DNA from: Roseateles sp. SL47 | Lineage (GTDB): Bacteria > Pseudomonadota > Gammaproteobacteria > Burkholderiales > Burkholderiaceae_C | DNA: 64,000 nt | NCBI RefSeq assembly: GCF_026625885.1 | Contig: NZ_CP113068.1 | Span: 4,278,001 to 4,342,000 of the forward strand | Reading direction: 5' to 3' | Shown here: positions 41,772 to 50,852 of the stretch, in pieces | Layout: the number at the start of each line of letters is the position of its first letter | How positions within the stretch are numbered: the first letter of the stretch is position 1 | Made by a program: the position numbers and the translations under genes | The notes under the pieces: model-generated | The model's input: the letters and a program-made list of their open reading frames with translations, nothing else | The model's database searches: none | Told to the model about the DNA's origin: nothing

Positions 41772-43031
41772 TCAGAACTTGTGGGAGATGCCCACCTGCA
41801 GCCAGTCCGCCTGGAAGCGGTCCAGCCCTGGCGAGCCATGGCCGCCCAGGCGCCAGTCGGCGCGCTGTTCGTAGTGCTCGATGGAGAGGTCGGCCACCCA
41901 GCGAGGACGGAACTCGTAGGCCACCTTCAAGCCCGCCGTCACCGCGCCGAAGGCGGAGAGCCGATGGTCGCCGGAGATGTACTGTGGCGAGGTGCTGGTG
42001 TAGCCGGGCGGGAACGGCGCACCCAGGGTGGGGTCGTAGACCGGGTCGTAGTAGAAACGCGCCGCGCGCTGGGTGGTGTAGCGCAGCAACGGCGTCACCG
42101 TCCAGCCGCCCCGCAGGGGCTGCACCCAGGCGGTCTCCAGCGTGTTGGCCCGCACGCCGTAGCTGTCCGCGTAGTAGCGCCAGCTGCTGCGCAGGGTGGT
42201 CTTCCAGTCCTGGAAGTGGTGGTTCCACCGCAGCATCGCGGTGTATTGGTCACGGGTGTCGGGGCGGCGGTCGGGGAACTTGTAGGGGTCGTTGTAGAAC
42301 CCGTGGCCCCAGCTGCCGCCCAGGTTGAACTGCAGCAGGTCATTGGCGGTCCAGGCCTGCGTCACGCCCGCGATCATCTGCAGCGTGTTGCGGCTGCGGC
42401 TGAGCGTGGGGTCGTCGCTGGAGCCGATCCAGTCGTTGCTGTAGGCGGCGCCGATGTTCCAGCTGCGGTTGTTGTCCTCGCTGGAGCGGCGGTAGTCCGC
42501 GGAGAGGGTGCGCGAGCGGTAGTCGTGTTCGATGGAATAGGCCGCGCCGACGGACCAGGCGTCCCGGTCGTTGTAGCGGGTCAGGCGCACGTCGCCGGCC
42601 TTGCGGTACTCGTCCAGGCGGGAGGCGCCAGAGATGGCGCTGTGATAACGCGGCGAGGCCCCGGAGACGCTGTCGGTCACGACGCTGCCCTCCACCGACC
42701 AGCGGCCGGCAAACGGCACCATCAGGTAGACGGACGGCGCGTTGACCTTGATGCGGTCCAGCCCGGGCTGGCGGTCGCGGTAGCTCAGGAACTTGGCAGC
42801 GATCTCGGCCTGCGCGGGCGGCTCCTCGGCGAACACGGGGGCACCGCCGGACAGCAGCAGCGCGGCGGCGACCACCCCGCCCCAGGCGCCGGGGACCGCG
42901 CGGGTGCCGTCACCGTGGCCGGTGCCGTCGCCGGCGTCATGACTGGTGCCATGGCCAGCATTCGCGTCGGCGTTCATCGGCTCGGCCACCGTGGCACCGG
43001 TGCCTGCATCGCAGGCCGGGAGCGTATCCAT
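41772..43031 (-). CDS. DUF3570 outer-membrane protein
   Basis: A 419-residue protein; I chose ATG 43031 because the frame above it (to 43133) covers the DUF4266 gene. A hydrophobic stretch (GGVVAAALLLSGGAPVFAEE) is preceded by an unusual 50-residue Gly/His/Asp-rich leader. The mature part is a beta-barrel-like series of strands (RIKVNAPSVYLMVPFAGRW, SRTLSADYRRSSEDNNRSW, YTAMLRWNHHFQDWKTTL) ending with LQVGISHKF, a terminal Phe typical of outer-membrane barrels. DUF3570 genes commonly occur with DUF4266, thioredoxin and ApbE genes, as here. Function is unknown; a role in export or electron transfer across the outer membrane is possible. Confidence 0.85.
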   Translation of the reverse strand: MDTLPACDAGTGATVAEPMNADANAGHGTSHDAGDGTGHGDGTRAVPGAWGGVVAAALLLSGGAPVFAEEPPAQAEIAAKFLSYRDRQPGLDRIKVNAPSVYLMVPFAGRWSVEGSVVTDSVSGASPRYHSAISGASRLDEYRKAGDVRLTRYNDRDAWSVGAAYSIEHDYRSRTLSADYRRSSEDNNRSWNIGAAYSNDWIGSSDDPTLSRSRNTLQMIAGVTQAWTANDLLQFNLGGSWGHGFYNDPYKFPDRRPDTRDQYTAMLRWNHHFQDWKTTLRSSWRYYADSYGVRANTLETAWVQPLRGGWTVTPLLRYTTQRAARFYYDPVYDPTLGAPFPPGYTSTSPQYISGDHRLSAFGAVTAGLKVAYEFRPRWVADLSIEHYEQRADWRLGGHGSPGLDRFQADWLQVGISHKF

Positions 43032-43035
43032 GACC

Positions 43036-43353
43036 TCAGTTGCAGCCACAGCCACCTCCTCCCACGCCGTTGCCGCCGGAGGCGTTTTCCTTGCTGGTGT
43101 AGATGTGCTGGGTGAAACGATCGCCCAGCACATCGCCCGCCATGGTCATCTCAGGACGGGCCAGCGCGCCCTTCTCCCAGGGGCTGGGGGGCTGCAGCGC
43201 ACAGCCGGTCGCGGACAGGACGCAGAGCCCGGCCAGCACAAGGCGGGTGGCGCGGCCCGTGCGCCGGACGTGCGGACGATGGGCCTGTTGCGGCGTAGAA
43301 GGGCCTGGGCGGAGGGCTTGAGACGTTTCGTCTGGCGTGTGAGATGTCTTCAT
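43036..43353 (-). CDS. DUF4266 lipoprotein with Cys-rich tail
   Basis: A 105-residue protein from ATG 43353, AAGG upstream. The lipobox-type signal LVLAGLCVLSATGC ends at about residue 51, after an Arg-rich leader of about 30 residues. The core SPWEKGALARPEMTMAGD and HIYTSKENASGGNG is the DUF4266 pattern (WEKGxLA, then HxYxSKE). It ends GGGGCGCN, two Cys residues separated by Gly that could bind metal or form a thiol pair. It is just upstream of the DUF3570 gene (5-bp gap) and 18 bp after the thioredoxin gene; these three normally travel together. Function is unknown. Confidence 0.85.
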   Translation of the reverse strand: MKTSHTPDETSQALRPGPSTPQQAHRPHVRRTGRATRLVLAGLCVLSATGCALQPPSPWEKGALARPEMTMAGDVLGDRFTQHIYTSKENASGGNGVGGGGCGCN

Positions 43354-43370
43354 GGGTAGGGACCTTCTTG

Positions 43371-44030
43371 TTAGCGGCCCGACAGCGCGGCGGCGATGCG
43401 GGATTCAAGCTCCGCCTCGTCCTCGGCACGGAAGCCCGCGTGCTGCATCAGCACCTTGCCGTCCGGCCCCAGCAGCACCGAGCTGGGCATGGCACGCACG
43501 CCCACGCGTCGGGCGGATTCACCCTTGGGATCAAAACCCAGCGTCACGGTGGCCGGCACCTCCTTCAGGAAGGCCTGGGCGTCGGCGCGGCTGGTGTCCA
43601 GGTTCACGGCCACGATGCGCAGGCCCTGCGGGCCGTACTTCGCCTGCATGCGGTTCATCCACGGAAAGGACTGGCGGCACGGGCCGCACCAGGACGCCCA
43701 GAAGTCGACGTAGGTCAGCCTGGCCTTGCCGTCATGCAGCGGCACGGCGGTGCCGTCCGCGCTGGGCACACTCGCCACCGGCAGGGCCTGCCCCACCTCG
43801 GCCGCATGGGCCCTGGGCGACACGAGCGCCAGCACACAGGCAGCGGTCACGGCCAGCAAGGGAGCCAGACCATGGGCCACCATGGCGGACACCCGGGGGA
43901 CCCGGACGGTGGCCGAGGGGACCGCTCTGCGTCGGACCAACGCCGGCATCGACATGGCCTCCGCAGCGCCGCGCTCGACCGCTGGAGCCGTTGTTCGGTT
44001 CGCTCGTAACGAAACAGTGAATGTGGTCAT
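43371..44030 (-). CDS. TlpA/ResA-like periplasmic thioredoxin
   Basis: A 219-residue protein. The first hydrophobic segment (LLAVTAACVLALVSPRAHA) comes after about 50 residues, so the true start may be later than ATG 44030 (Met codons at about residues 26, 28 and 50). The thioredoxin domain has LTYVDFWASWCGPCRQSFP (WCGPC, near residue 115), LRIVAVNLDTS and VRAMPSSVLLGPDGKVL with cis-Pro. It would reduce periplasmic thiols, for example cytochrome c Cys residues or the Cys-rich tail of the DUF4266 protein, and be recharged by DsbD of the same cluster. Confidence 0.88.
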   Translation of the reverse strand: MTTFTVSLRANRTTAPAVERGAAEAMSMPALVRRRAVPSATVRVPRVSAMVAHGLAPLLAVTAACVLALVSPRAHAAEVGQALPVASVPSADGTAVPLHDGKARLTYVDFWASWCGPCRQSFPWMNRMQAKYGPQGLRIVAVNLDTSRADAQAFLKEVPATVTLGFDPKGESARRVGVRAMPSSVLLGPDGKVLMQHAGFRAEDEAELESRIAAALSGR

Positions 44031-44094
44031 GGTGTTCCCTGAGAAAAGATGTGTTCGGGCTTGCGAGGCCCGGCAGCGGCCTCGCGGCGTGTCT

Positions 44095-46236
44095 TCACCG
44101 CGGCCGGCGGCGCCACAGGATGACGGCCGCGATACCGGCCATCACCAGCAGCAGGGGGTCGGCCGCACCGGTGCCGGCACCGATCGAGCAGCCGCCACCG
44201 CCACGGTTGGCCGGTGCCGTGCCGTCGGGGGTGCCGTTGAGCGAGACGGTGGCGGTGGCCGGGGTCATGTCCCCCTGCAGCGTGAGCGTGGCGGTCTCCG
44301 CCGTGCTGCCCTGCCAACGCAGGGTGAGCCGGCAGTTCGCGCCGGGCTGCAGGGTGAACGGCGCGGTGCCGCAACCGCTGGTGCCTGACCCGTCCACCAC
44401 AAACTGGCCGCCGCTGAGCGTCACCGCGCTGATGTGCAGCACCCCGGCGCCGGTATTGGTCAGCGTGAGCGCCTGCCCGGCCGTACCGGTGCCGCTCAAC
44501 GTGAAGGACGTGGCGGAGAGCTGCAGCCCGGGTTGGGCGGCGCCCTGCCCCGTGCCGCTCAGCGACAGCGGCAACGGCAGGCCGGCGTTGTCCGCCACCA
44601 CGGCCAGCGTGGCCACACGGCTGCCCGTGGCACGCGGGCTGAAGCCCACCGCCACGTCGCAGGTGGCGCCCACCGCCAGCGAGGCGCCGGCCGTGCAGGT
44701 GGTGCTGGTGTCGATGCGGAAGTCCGCCGCGGCGGCGTCAGCCAGCGCGAAGCTGCCGAGCGTGGCGGCAGCCGTGCCGGTATTGGTGAGCGTGAAGTGC
44801 TTGAGCGCGGCGTCCGCGCCCACGGGCACGGTGCCGAAGTCCGCCTGCGTGCTGCCGCTCCAGGTGAGCACGGCCACATTGCCGACTACACCCATGCCGC
44901 CCAGGGCCACCGCCTGCGGGGAGCCGGTGCCATTGCTGGCCAGGCTCAGGCTGCCTGCGGCCGCGCCCGTGGCGGTCGGCGAGAAGGTGACGCTGAGCGT
45001 GCAGGTGCCGCCTGCGGCCACACCGGCGCCGCAGTCCTGCGTCACGGCGAACGGGCCGGTGGTGGTGGCACTGCTCACCACCAGCGATGCCGTGCCGGTG
45101 TTGGTCACGGTGATGGCCTGCGCCTGGCTCGTGCCGCCCACCGTGGCCGCGCCGAAGGCCAGCGCGGTGCTGGATAGACGGGCCACCGGCGTGGCGGCCG
45201 CCTGGCCGGTGCCGCTCAGGCCGATGCTGACCTGCGCCGTGCCGCTGCCGCTGCCGCTGCCGCTGGACACACTGCCCGTGACCGCGACGGAGGCCGAGCG
45301 TGCGCCCGCGGCAGCCGGCGTGAAGGTAGCCCTCACCGTGCAGGTGGCGCCCACCGCCAGCGGCGTGCCCACGGCGCAGGTGCCGCCCTGCGTGAAGTCG
45401 GTGGCGTTGGTGCCGCCCACGGTGATGGCGGAGAAGTTCAGGGCTGCATTGCCCGTATTGGTCAGTGTGGCCGTGCGGGCCGTGCTGGTGGCGCCCACGG
45501 TCTGGGTGCCGAAGTCCAGCGCGCTGCTGTCCGCGCTCAGCCCGGCCTGCGCCGTGGCGGCCGTGCCGGTGCCCGCCAGCGCGATCTGCACGGGCGTGGA
45601 GATGCCGTCGTGGCTGATGGACAGCGTGCCCGTACGCGCCCCTGAGGTGGTGGGTCGGAACAGAACGCCCACGGTGCAGCTGGTGCTGGCGGCCAGCGTG
45701 GTGCCGCAGGTGCCGCCCTGCACCACGAAATCACCGCTGATGGTGGCCGCGAGGCTGCCCAGCGCCGCCGTGCGGCTGGCACTGACCGTCACGGTGGAGA
45801 CCGCGCTGCTCTGGCCCACGCTGGTCTGCGCAAAGCTCAACGAGGACGGCGAGTTGCCGAGCCACGCGGCGATGTCGGCCAGGTCCGTGGCCGTGAGACG
45901 GCCGGACAACGCGCTGTTCATCGCGCCGACGTTGTTGATCGCGTTCTGGATCATCGCCGGGTTGTTGCGGCCGCGGTCCACCGAGGCGGTGGACGCCACC
46001 GTGTGGCAGGACGCGCAGTTCTGCGAGAACTTGGTCTGGCCGGCCACGGGGTCGGCAGCCCAGGCCGTGGGGGCCGTGAACGCCATGATGGCGGCCAGGG
46101 CCCCGAAGCCCGTCGTGGCCTTGATGGCGAAGGCCGTGATCGCCCGGGCGATGGCCCCGGGGTGCCGCGCCGTCAAGCGCGCTGGGGTTTCGGCCGCCGC
46201 GGGAAGCCGCAGGAAGTGTGGAGTCATGAAGTGCAT
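44095..46236 (-). CDS. cytochrome c with choice-of-anchor repeats and JDVT-CTERM tail
   Basis: A 713-residue exported protein. A long leader with a hydrophobic part (ATTGFGALAAIMAFTAPTAWA) is followed by a class I cytochrome c domain (haem motif CASCH near residue 74). Then come five repeats of 85-110 residues of the choice-of-anchor D / ASPM-SPD-2-Hydin type, each with FG.. VG, TLTNTG and TCT.. FTP strands. The C terminus is GGGGCSIG, then a hydrophobic helix (DPLLLVMAGIAAVILW) and RRRPR: the JDVT-CTERM sorting signal. A dedicated membrane protease gene lies directly upstream. The protein is probably surface-anchored and takes part in electron transfer; the acceptor is unknown. Confidence 0.85.
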   Translation of the reverse strand: MHFMTPHFLRLPAAAETPARLTARHPGAIARAITAFAIKATTGFGALAAIMAFTAPTAWAADPVAGQTKFSQNCASCHTVASTASVDRGRNNPAMIQNAINNVGAMNSALSGRLTATDLADIAAWLGNSPSSLSFAQTSVGQSSAVSTVTVSASRTAALGSLAATISGDFVVQGGTCGTTLAASTSCTVGVLFRPTTSGARTGTLSISHDGISTPVQIALAGTGTAATAQAGLSADSSALDFGTQTVGATSTARTATLTNTGNAALNFSAITVGGTNATDFTQGGTCAVGTPLAVGATCTVRATFTPAAAGARSASVAVTGSVSSGSGSGSGTAQVSIGLSGTGQAAATPVARLSSTALAFGAATVGGTSQAQAITVTNTGTASLVVSSATTTGPFAVTQDCGAGVAAGGTCTLSVTFSPTATGAAAGSLSLASNGTGSPQAVALGGMGVVGNVAVLTWSGSTQADFGTVPVGADAALKHFTLTNTGTAAATLGSFALADAAAADFRIDTSTTCTAGASLAVGATCDVAVGFSPRATGSRVATLAVVADNAGLPLPLSLSGTGQGAAQPGLQLSATSFTLSGTGTAGQALTLTNTGAGVLHISAVTLSGGQFVVDGSGTSGCGTAPFTLQPGANCRLTLRWQGSTAETATLTLQGDMTPATATVSLNGTPDGTAPANRGGGGCSIGAGTGAADPLLLVMAGIAAVILWRRRPR

Positions 46237-46240
46237 CTCT

Positions 46241-46732
46241 TCAGCGAGTCAGCAGGAGGGAGCCGCCGCCCAGCAGCCAGGCCGCGTTGAACCACGCATG
46301 CCAGGCGACGCAACGGAGCAGTGAGCGGTGCCGGCCGTAGTCACGGCCGATCCACCAGGCGGGAATGGCGGTGGACAGGGCCAGCGCCAGGGATAACGAG
46401 GCGGGCCAGGCGGCCGGCGGCGACAACACCGCATGGGCAACGCCAAAGGCGCCGGCCGTGATCACTGCGGCGTGCCGCCGAAGGGCGCTCCAACGGCATC
46501 GGGACAAGGCGTCCTGTAGCCCGAGGCGGAAGACGATTTCTTCCAGCCAGGGCGAGAGCAGCAGAGGCCGCAGGGCGAAGTGCCACGGCAGTAGGCACAA
46601 GGCCAGGCCGGCCGGCAGCAAGGTGAGCACCGCCAACAGGCCCGGCCGGGAGGCTGGCGGGGACACAGCGCGCAGCCGCTCCCCGCGCCCTGACGGGGCG
46701 GGAGTCTCGACATGCGACAACGTGTGGGTCAT
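46241..46732 (-). CDS. CPBP-type intramembrane glutamic protease, JDVT-CTERM processing (MrtJ-like)
   Basis: A 163-residue membrane protein with about four segments. It carries the CPBP-family motif EEIVFRLGLQD (paired Glu), a His in GVAHAVLSPPAAW and a further conserved block CVAWHAWFNAAWLL. It is only 4 bp upstream of the JDVT-CTERM cytochrome gene. Small CPBP proteases encoded beside a JDVT-CTERM protein are known as the dedicated sorting proteases (MrtJ). It is expected to cleave near the GGGGCS motif in the membrane. No other JDVT-CTERM tail was seen in the window, so this cytochrome is the likely sole local substrate. Confidence 0.82.
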   Translation of the reverse strand: MTHTLSHVETPAPSGRGERLRAVSPPASRPGLLAVLTLLPAGLALCLLPWHFALRPLLLSPWLEEIVFRLGLQDALSRCRWSALRRHAAVITAGAFGVAHAVLSPPAAWPASLSLALALSTAIPAWWIGRDYGRHRSLLRCVAWHAWFNAAWLLGGGSLLLTR

Positions 46733-46870
46733 GAGGGCGGTGTGAAAGCGAGGTTCTCGCTTAGGTACCCACCGCCACTCAAAAGGTTGCGCGAATGTGC
46801 CGGAGATAACGTATCCGGATGTTGAGCCGCCGTTGCTGCGAGACCCGTCAGAACCCCACCAGCCTGGCCA

Positions 46871-47773
46871 TCACCATTTCCCGCCCAGTTGCTCCCAGAT
46901 TTTTTCCACCATCTCATTGCCACGCTCGGCCAGGCGGTACAGGCGCACCTCCAGCTCGCAGGACCAGCGCGCCGGGCCGGCCGCCACCAGGCGCCCCTCC
47001 TTAACCTCCCGCGTGGTGGAGTTCTGCGGCAGCCAGCACAGGCCGTGGCCCGCCAGCACCATGGCCTTGAGCGCCTCGGCCATGTGCGTGTCAAAGGAAC
47101 GGGTGAGATGCAGAGGCTCCCCCGCGCCCAGCAGGATCATCTCCACCACCTGCCCCAGATAGGTGCCCGCTGAATAAGAGAGGAAGGGCAAGCGCTCCCC
47201 TGGCCGGCCTGGCAGCTTGAACTTCGGTGCGCCGCTGGGCAGCGGCGCCGAGAACGGGGCCATGCGCTCGGTGGAAAGCCGCAGGTGCGGAAACCGCTTG
47301 GGGTCCAGCAGCACAGGCAATTGCGAGTGGTGATAGACCAGCAGCAGGTCCGTGGCGCCTTCGGTCAGCGCGCGGGCGCCATCGGCCACGTTGACCGCAT
47401 TGACGTGGGCCAGCACGTTGCCCAGCCCGGCGCGCAGCTCGTTGAGCCACTGCGGGAAGAAGGTCACCGAAAGCGAATGCGCCACGGAGAAGCGAACGAG
47501 GCTCTCCGCCGTGGAGGTCTGGCCGCGCAGCAAGGTCCGCATGTCGTAGGTGCGGCGCAGCATGTCGATGCCGAATTCACGAAAGATGCGGCCCGACGGC
47601 GTGAGCTGCACCCTCGCACCGCGGCGGTCCACCAGTTCCACCCCCAGCCACTCCTCCAGCGCCTGGATATGCCGGCTGAAGGTGGGTTGCGACACATTGC
47701 GGCGCTCGGCCGCCTTGGCGAAGCCCTTGGCGTCCGCCAGGGTCAGGAAGTCCTCGATCCATCTGATCTGCAT
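46871..47773 (-). CDS. LysR-family regulator, divergent from the symporter gene
   Basis: A 300-residue regulator; ATG 47773 (MQIRWIEDFLTLADAKGF) is the standard start, the extension to 47836 is not. The winged helix (AKAAERRNVSQPTFSRHIQALEEWLG in outline, residues 15-45) and an effector domain (VRFSVAHSLSVTFFPQWL, DLLLVYHHSQLPVLLD, VLAGHGLCWLPQNS) are intact. It resembles HypT/QseA-like LysR proteins that control dicarboxylate or oxidant genes, but the ligand is unknown. The 188-bp gap to the plus-strand symporter would hold both promoters. Confidence 0.9.
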   Translation of the reverse strand: MQIRWIEDFLTLADAKGFAKAAERRNVSQPTFSRHIQALEEWLGVELVDRRGARVQLTPSGRIFREFGIDMLRRTYDMRTLLRGQTSTAESLVRFSVAHSLSVTFFPQWLNELRAGLGNVLAHVNAVNVADGARALTEGATDLLLVYHHSQLPVLLDPKRFPHLRLSTERMAPFSAPLPSGAPKFKLPGRPGERLPFLSYSAGTYLGQVVEMILLGAGEPLHLTRSFDTHMAEALKAMVLAGHGLCWLPQNSTTREVKEGRLVAAGPARWSCELEVRLYRLAERGNEMVEKIWEQLGGKW

Positions 47774-47961
47774 GCGTGCCTCTCCACGATACCGCCTCCG
47801 ATGCACTTTCTGATCCGGAAATTCGCACCGTCTCATGCAAAAGATGAATCGTCACATCGATTTCTTCTTTCGCACTTCTATTATCCATGCGCTTTTTGAA
47901 ACAAGCTTTCACCCACCACCATACTTAGAACCGCCCGTCCACCGGGCATGGAGACACCAAG

Positions 47962-49296
47962 GTGAAGTTCAACAAACTGACCTCCTGGATCGGGGTCGCG
48001 CTCGTGCTCGGGATCGGCACGGGATATGTCTGCCACGCCATGGCGCCCGATGCGGCCGCCGCCAAGGAGATTGGTGCCTATTTCACGGCCGTGGCCGACA
48101 TCTTCCTCCGGCTGGTGAAGATGATCATCGCGCCGCTGGTGTTTGCCACCCTGGTGGGCGGCATCATCAAGATGACCGACGGCCGCAGCGTGGGCCGCAT
48201 CGGCGCGCGCGCCATGGGCTGGTTCGTGGCGGCGTCGCTAATCTCGCTGTTCCTGGGGCTGATGTGGGCCAACCTGCTGCACCCGGGCACCACCATGCAG
48301 CTGGCGCTGCCGGACGCGCATGCGGCGACCAACCTGAAGACCTCGTCGCTGAACTTCAAGGACTTCATCGTCAACATCTTCCCCAAGAGCATCTTCGACG
48401 CGATGGCTTCGAACTCGGTGCTGCAGATCGTGGTGTTCTCGCTGTTCTTCGGCTTCGCGATGCGCGCGGTGCGGGAGCAGGCCGGTGAAGCCATGGCCTC
48501 CATGGTGGACGGCCTGATGCACGTGATGATCAAGATCACCGACTACGTGATGCTGTTCGCGCCGGTGGGTGTGTTCGCGGCGGTGGCGGCGGCCATCACC
48601 GTGCAGGGGCTGGGGGTGCTGGGCACCTTCGCGAAGTTCATCGCCAGCTTCTACCTGGGCCTGTCCTCGCTCTGGTTGGTGCTGATCCTGGCGGGCTACG
48701 TGGTGCTCAAGGGCCGGATCTTCCGCCTGTTGGGCCTGGTGAAGGAACCCACGATGATCGCCTTCTCCACCGCCAGCAGCGAGGCCGCCTATCCGAAGAC
48801 GATGGAGCAGCTCAAGCGCTTTGGCGTGAAGAGCGAGGTCACCGGCTTCGTGCTGCCGCTGGGCTACGCCTTCAACCTGGACGGCTCCATGATGTACCAG
48901 GCCTTCGCGGTGCTTTTCGTGGCGCAGGCCTACGGCATCGAGATGAGCTTTGCCACGCAGCTCTCTCTGCTGCTGTTCCTGATGATCTCCAGCAAGGGCA
49001 TGGCGGGTGTGTCCCGCGCCTCGCTGGTGGTGGTGGCGGCCACGCTGCCGATGTTCGGCCTGCCCGAGGCGGGGCTGCTGCTGATCATGGGGGTGGACGT
49101 TTTCCTGGACATGGGCCGCACGGCCACCAATGTGATCGGCAACAGCCTGGCCACCTCGGTCATCGCCAAGTGGGAAGGCAAGCTGGGCCCCGAGGAGACT
49201 GAATCCGCCCGGGAAGCCGCCCCCGCGGTGCCCGGACACCCGCCCGCCGGCGCCAACGCTTCCGCTCGCATCCGCGTGGCGGAGCCGGTGGCCTGA
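47962..49296 (+). CDS. dicarboxylate/amino acid:cation symporter (DAACS family)
   Basis: A 444-residue inner-membrane carrier starting at GTG 47962, with GGAG upstream. About eight membrane segments are visible. Family motifs are LRLVKMIIAPLVFATLVGGI near residue 50, AFSTASSEAAYPKTMEQL (Ser-rich re-entrant loop), GYAFNLDGSMMYQA (substrate and cation binding), and MGRTATNVIGNSLATSVIAK (NxxG block). These identify a GltP/DctA-type transporter for glutamate, aspartate or C4-dicarboxylates. A racemase-like gene and an aspA remnant follow, and a LysR gene is divergent, so aspartate is the most probable substrate by context. Confidence 0.93.
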   Translation: MKFNKLTSWIGVALVLGIGTGYVCHAMAPDAAAAKEIGAYFTAVADIFLRLVKMIIAPLVFATLVGGIIKMTDGRSVGRIGARAMGWFVAASLISLFLGLMWANLLHPGTTMQLALPDAHAATNLKTSSLNFKDFIVNIFPKSIFDAMASNSVLQIVVFSLFFGFAMRAVREQAGEAMASMVDGLMHVMIKITDYVMLFAPVGVFAAVAAAITVQGLGVLGTFAKFIASFYLGLSSLWLVLILAGYVVLKGRIFRLLGLVKEPTMIAFSTASSEAAYPKTMEQLKRFGVKSEVTGFVLPLGYAFNLDGSMMYQAFAVLFVAQAYGIEMSFATQLSLLLFLMISSKGMAGVSRASLVVVAATLPMFGLPEAGLLLIMGVDVFLDMGRTATNVIGNSLATSVIAKWEGKLGPEETESAREAAPAVPGHPPAGANASARIRVAEPVA

Positions 49297-49354
49297 CTTG
49301 CCTTGAGGCCTGGCCAGGGCACCACGACCGACAGCACCGCAGAAAGCACCTCTC

Positions 49355-50812
49355 ATGCAGTTCAACCATCCGGAGTGCCGTTTCGGCATCGTCGGAGGCC
49401 TGGGCACCCTGGGCCCGGCCGACCTGTTCTTCAAGCTGGCGCAGGCCCTGCCGGCGGCCCCCGGCCACGGCCAGACCGGGCTGATCTTTGAACAGCGCCC
49501 CTTCCATGAAGGCGTGCAACCCGGGGCGGCCACTGCCTCGCAGAGCGGGCGCATGCTGTATGTGTTCGACCTGCTGCGCAGCTTCGAGGCGCGGGGCGCG
49601 CAGTCCGTGCTGCTGCCCTGCTTCCTCAGCCACACCTTCCTGGACGAGCTGAAGGCGGAGGTGGGCGTGCCCATCGTGGACATGATGGCCGCGATCAGGG
49701 ACGACATCGTGCGCCGCCACCCCGGCGCCCGGCGCATCGGGGTGCTCACCTCGGACTATGTCCGCGCCCGGCAGCTGTTCGAGCGCTACTTCCATCCGTC
49801 GGACTGGCGCATCGTCTATCCGGACGAGCAGGTGCAGGCCGAATGCGTGATGGGCGCGATCTACGGCCCGGAGGGGCTGAAGACCGGCCACCTGAGCGCC
49901 CGTTCCGTCGACCTGCTGGCCAGCGCGTGCGCCCACCTGGTGCGGCAGGAGGTGGACCTGATCGTGCCGGGGTTCTCCGAGATCCCGGTGGTGATCGACG
50001 CGCTGCGTGGCCGGGGCTTCCCGGTCTTCGACACCAACCACGCCTATGTGCGCGCGGCGATGGCGCAGGAAACCGGCGCCTCCCGGCCGATCAAGGTCGG
50101 GGTGGTGGGCGGCGTGGGCCCGGCCGCGACCGTGGACTTCCTGGGCAAGCTGGTGAAGAACACGCCCGCAGAGAAGGACCAGGACCACATCAAGGTGGTG
50201 GTGGAGCAGAACCCGCAGATTCCGGACCGCACCGAAAACCTGGTGCGCGGCGGCAGCGACCCGACGGTCTCCCTCTATGCCACCTGCAAGCGGCTGGAGG
50301 CGGCGGATGCGGCCCTGATCGCCATCCCCTGCAACACGGCGCATGCCTTCGTGGAACGCATCCAGCCCTATCTCTCCATCCCCATCATCAGCATGCTGGA
50401 GACCACGGCCGAGCACCTGCGCTCCCACCTGCCCGCCGGGGGCAAGGTGGGCCTGCTGGCCACCTCCGGCACGGTGCAGAGCGGCATCTATGCGGAGGCC
50501 ATTGTCCGTGTGGGGCTGGACCTGCTGATCCCGGACGCCGAGCACCAGGAACAGGTGATGGGCGCCATCTACGGGCCCGAAGGCGTGAAGGCGGGTTTCA
50601 CCGCCGGCCTGTGTGCCCAGCAGCTGGACACCGCCCTGCGCCACCTGGTGGAACGCGGTGCGCAGGCCGTCATCCTGGGCTGCACCGAGCTGCCGCTGGT
50701 GGTGGCCGCCAACGAGGCCCTGACCGTGGGCGGACGCCTGATCCGGGTGGTGGATCCCACCGAACTGCTGGCCCGGCGCTGCGTGCGTCTGGCCATGGAG
50801 GAACGGGCCTGA
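49355..50812 (+). CDS. tandem Asp/Glu racemase-like protein, first domain degenerate
   Basis: A 485-residue protein from ATG 49355. Two racemase-type domains are present. The first (about 1-240) starts FGIVGGLGTLGPADLFF and has LLPCFLSHTF, but the second catalytic position reads VPGFSEIPVV with no Cys, so this half is probably inactive. The second (about 248-480) has VGVVGGVGPAATVDFL, IPCNTAHAF and LGCTELPLVV with both Cys residues. Unlike the protein at 27380 there is no disordered leader, so it is a cytoplasmic enzyme. With the symporter upstream and aspA remains downstream it belongs to aspartate use; it may racemise L- and D-aspartate. Confidence 0.85.
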   Translation: MQFNHPECRFGIVGGLGTLGPADLFFKLAQALPAAPGHGQTGLIFEQRPFHEGVQPGAATASQSGRMLYVFDLLRSFEARGAQSVLLPCFLSHTFLDELKAEVGVPIVDMMAAIRDDIVRRHPGARRIGVLTSDYVRARQLFERYFHPSDWRIVYPDEQVQAECVMGAIYGPEGLKTGHLSARSVDLLASACAHLVRQEVDLIVPGFSEIPVVIDALRGRGFPVFDTNHAYVRAAMAQETGASRPIKVGVVGGVGPAATVDFLGKLVKNTPAEKDQDHIKVVVEQNPQIPDRTENLVRGGSDPTVSLYATCKRLEAADAALIAIPCNTAHAFVERIQPYLSIPIISMLETTAEHLRSHLPAGGKVGLLATSGTVQSGIYAEAIVRVGLDLLIPDAEHQEQVMGAIYGPEGVKAGFTAGLCAQQLDTALRHLVERGAQAVILGCTELPLVVAANEALTVGGRLIRVVDPTELLARRCVRLAMEERA

Positions 50813-50852
50813 TCGCCTGATCGCCCGAGGATCACCGGACCCGGGCCGTTGG

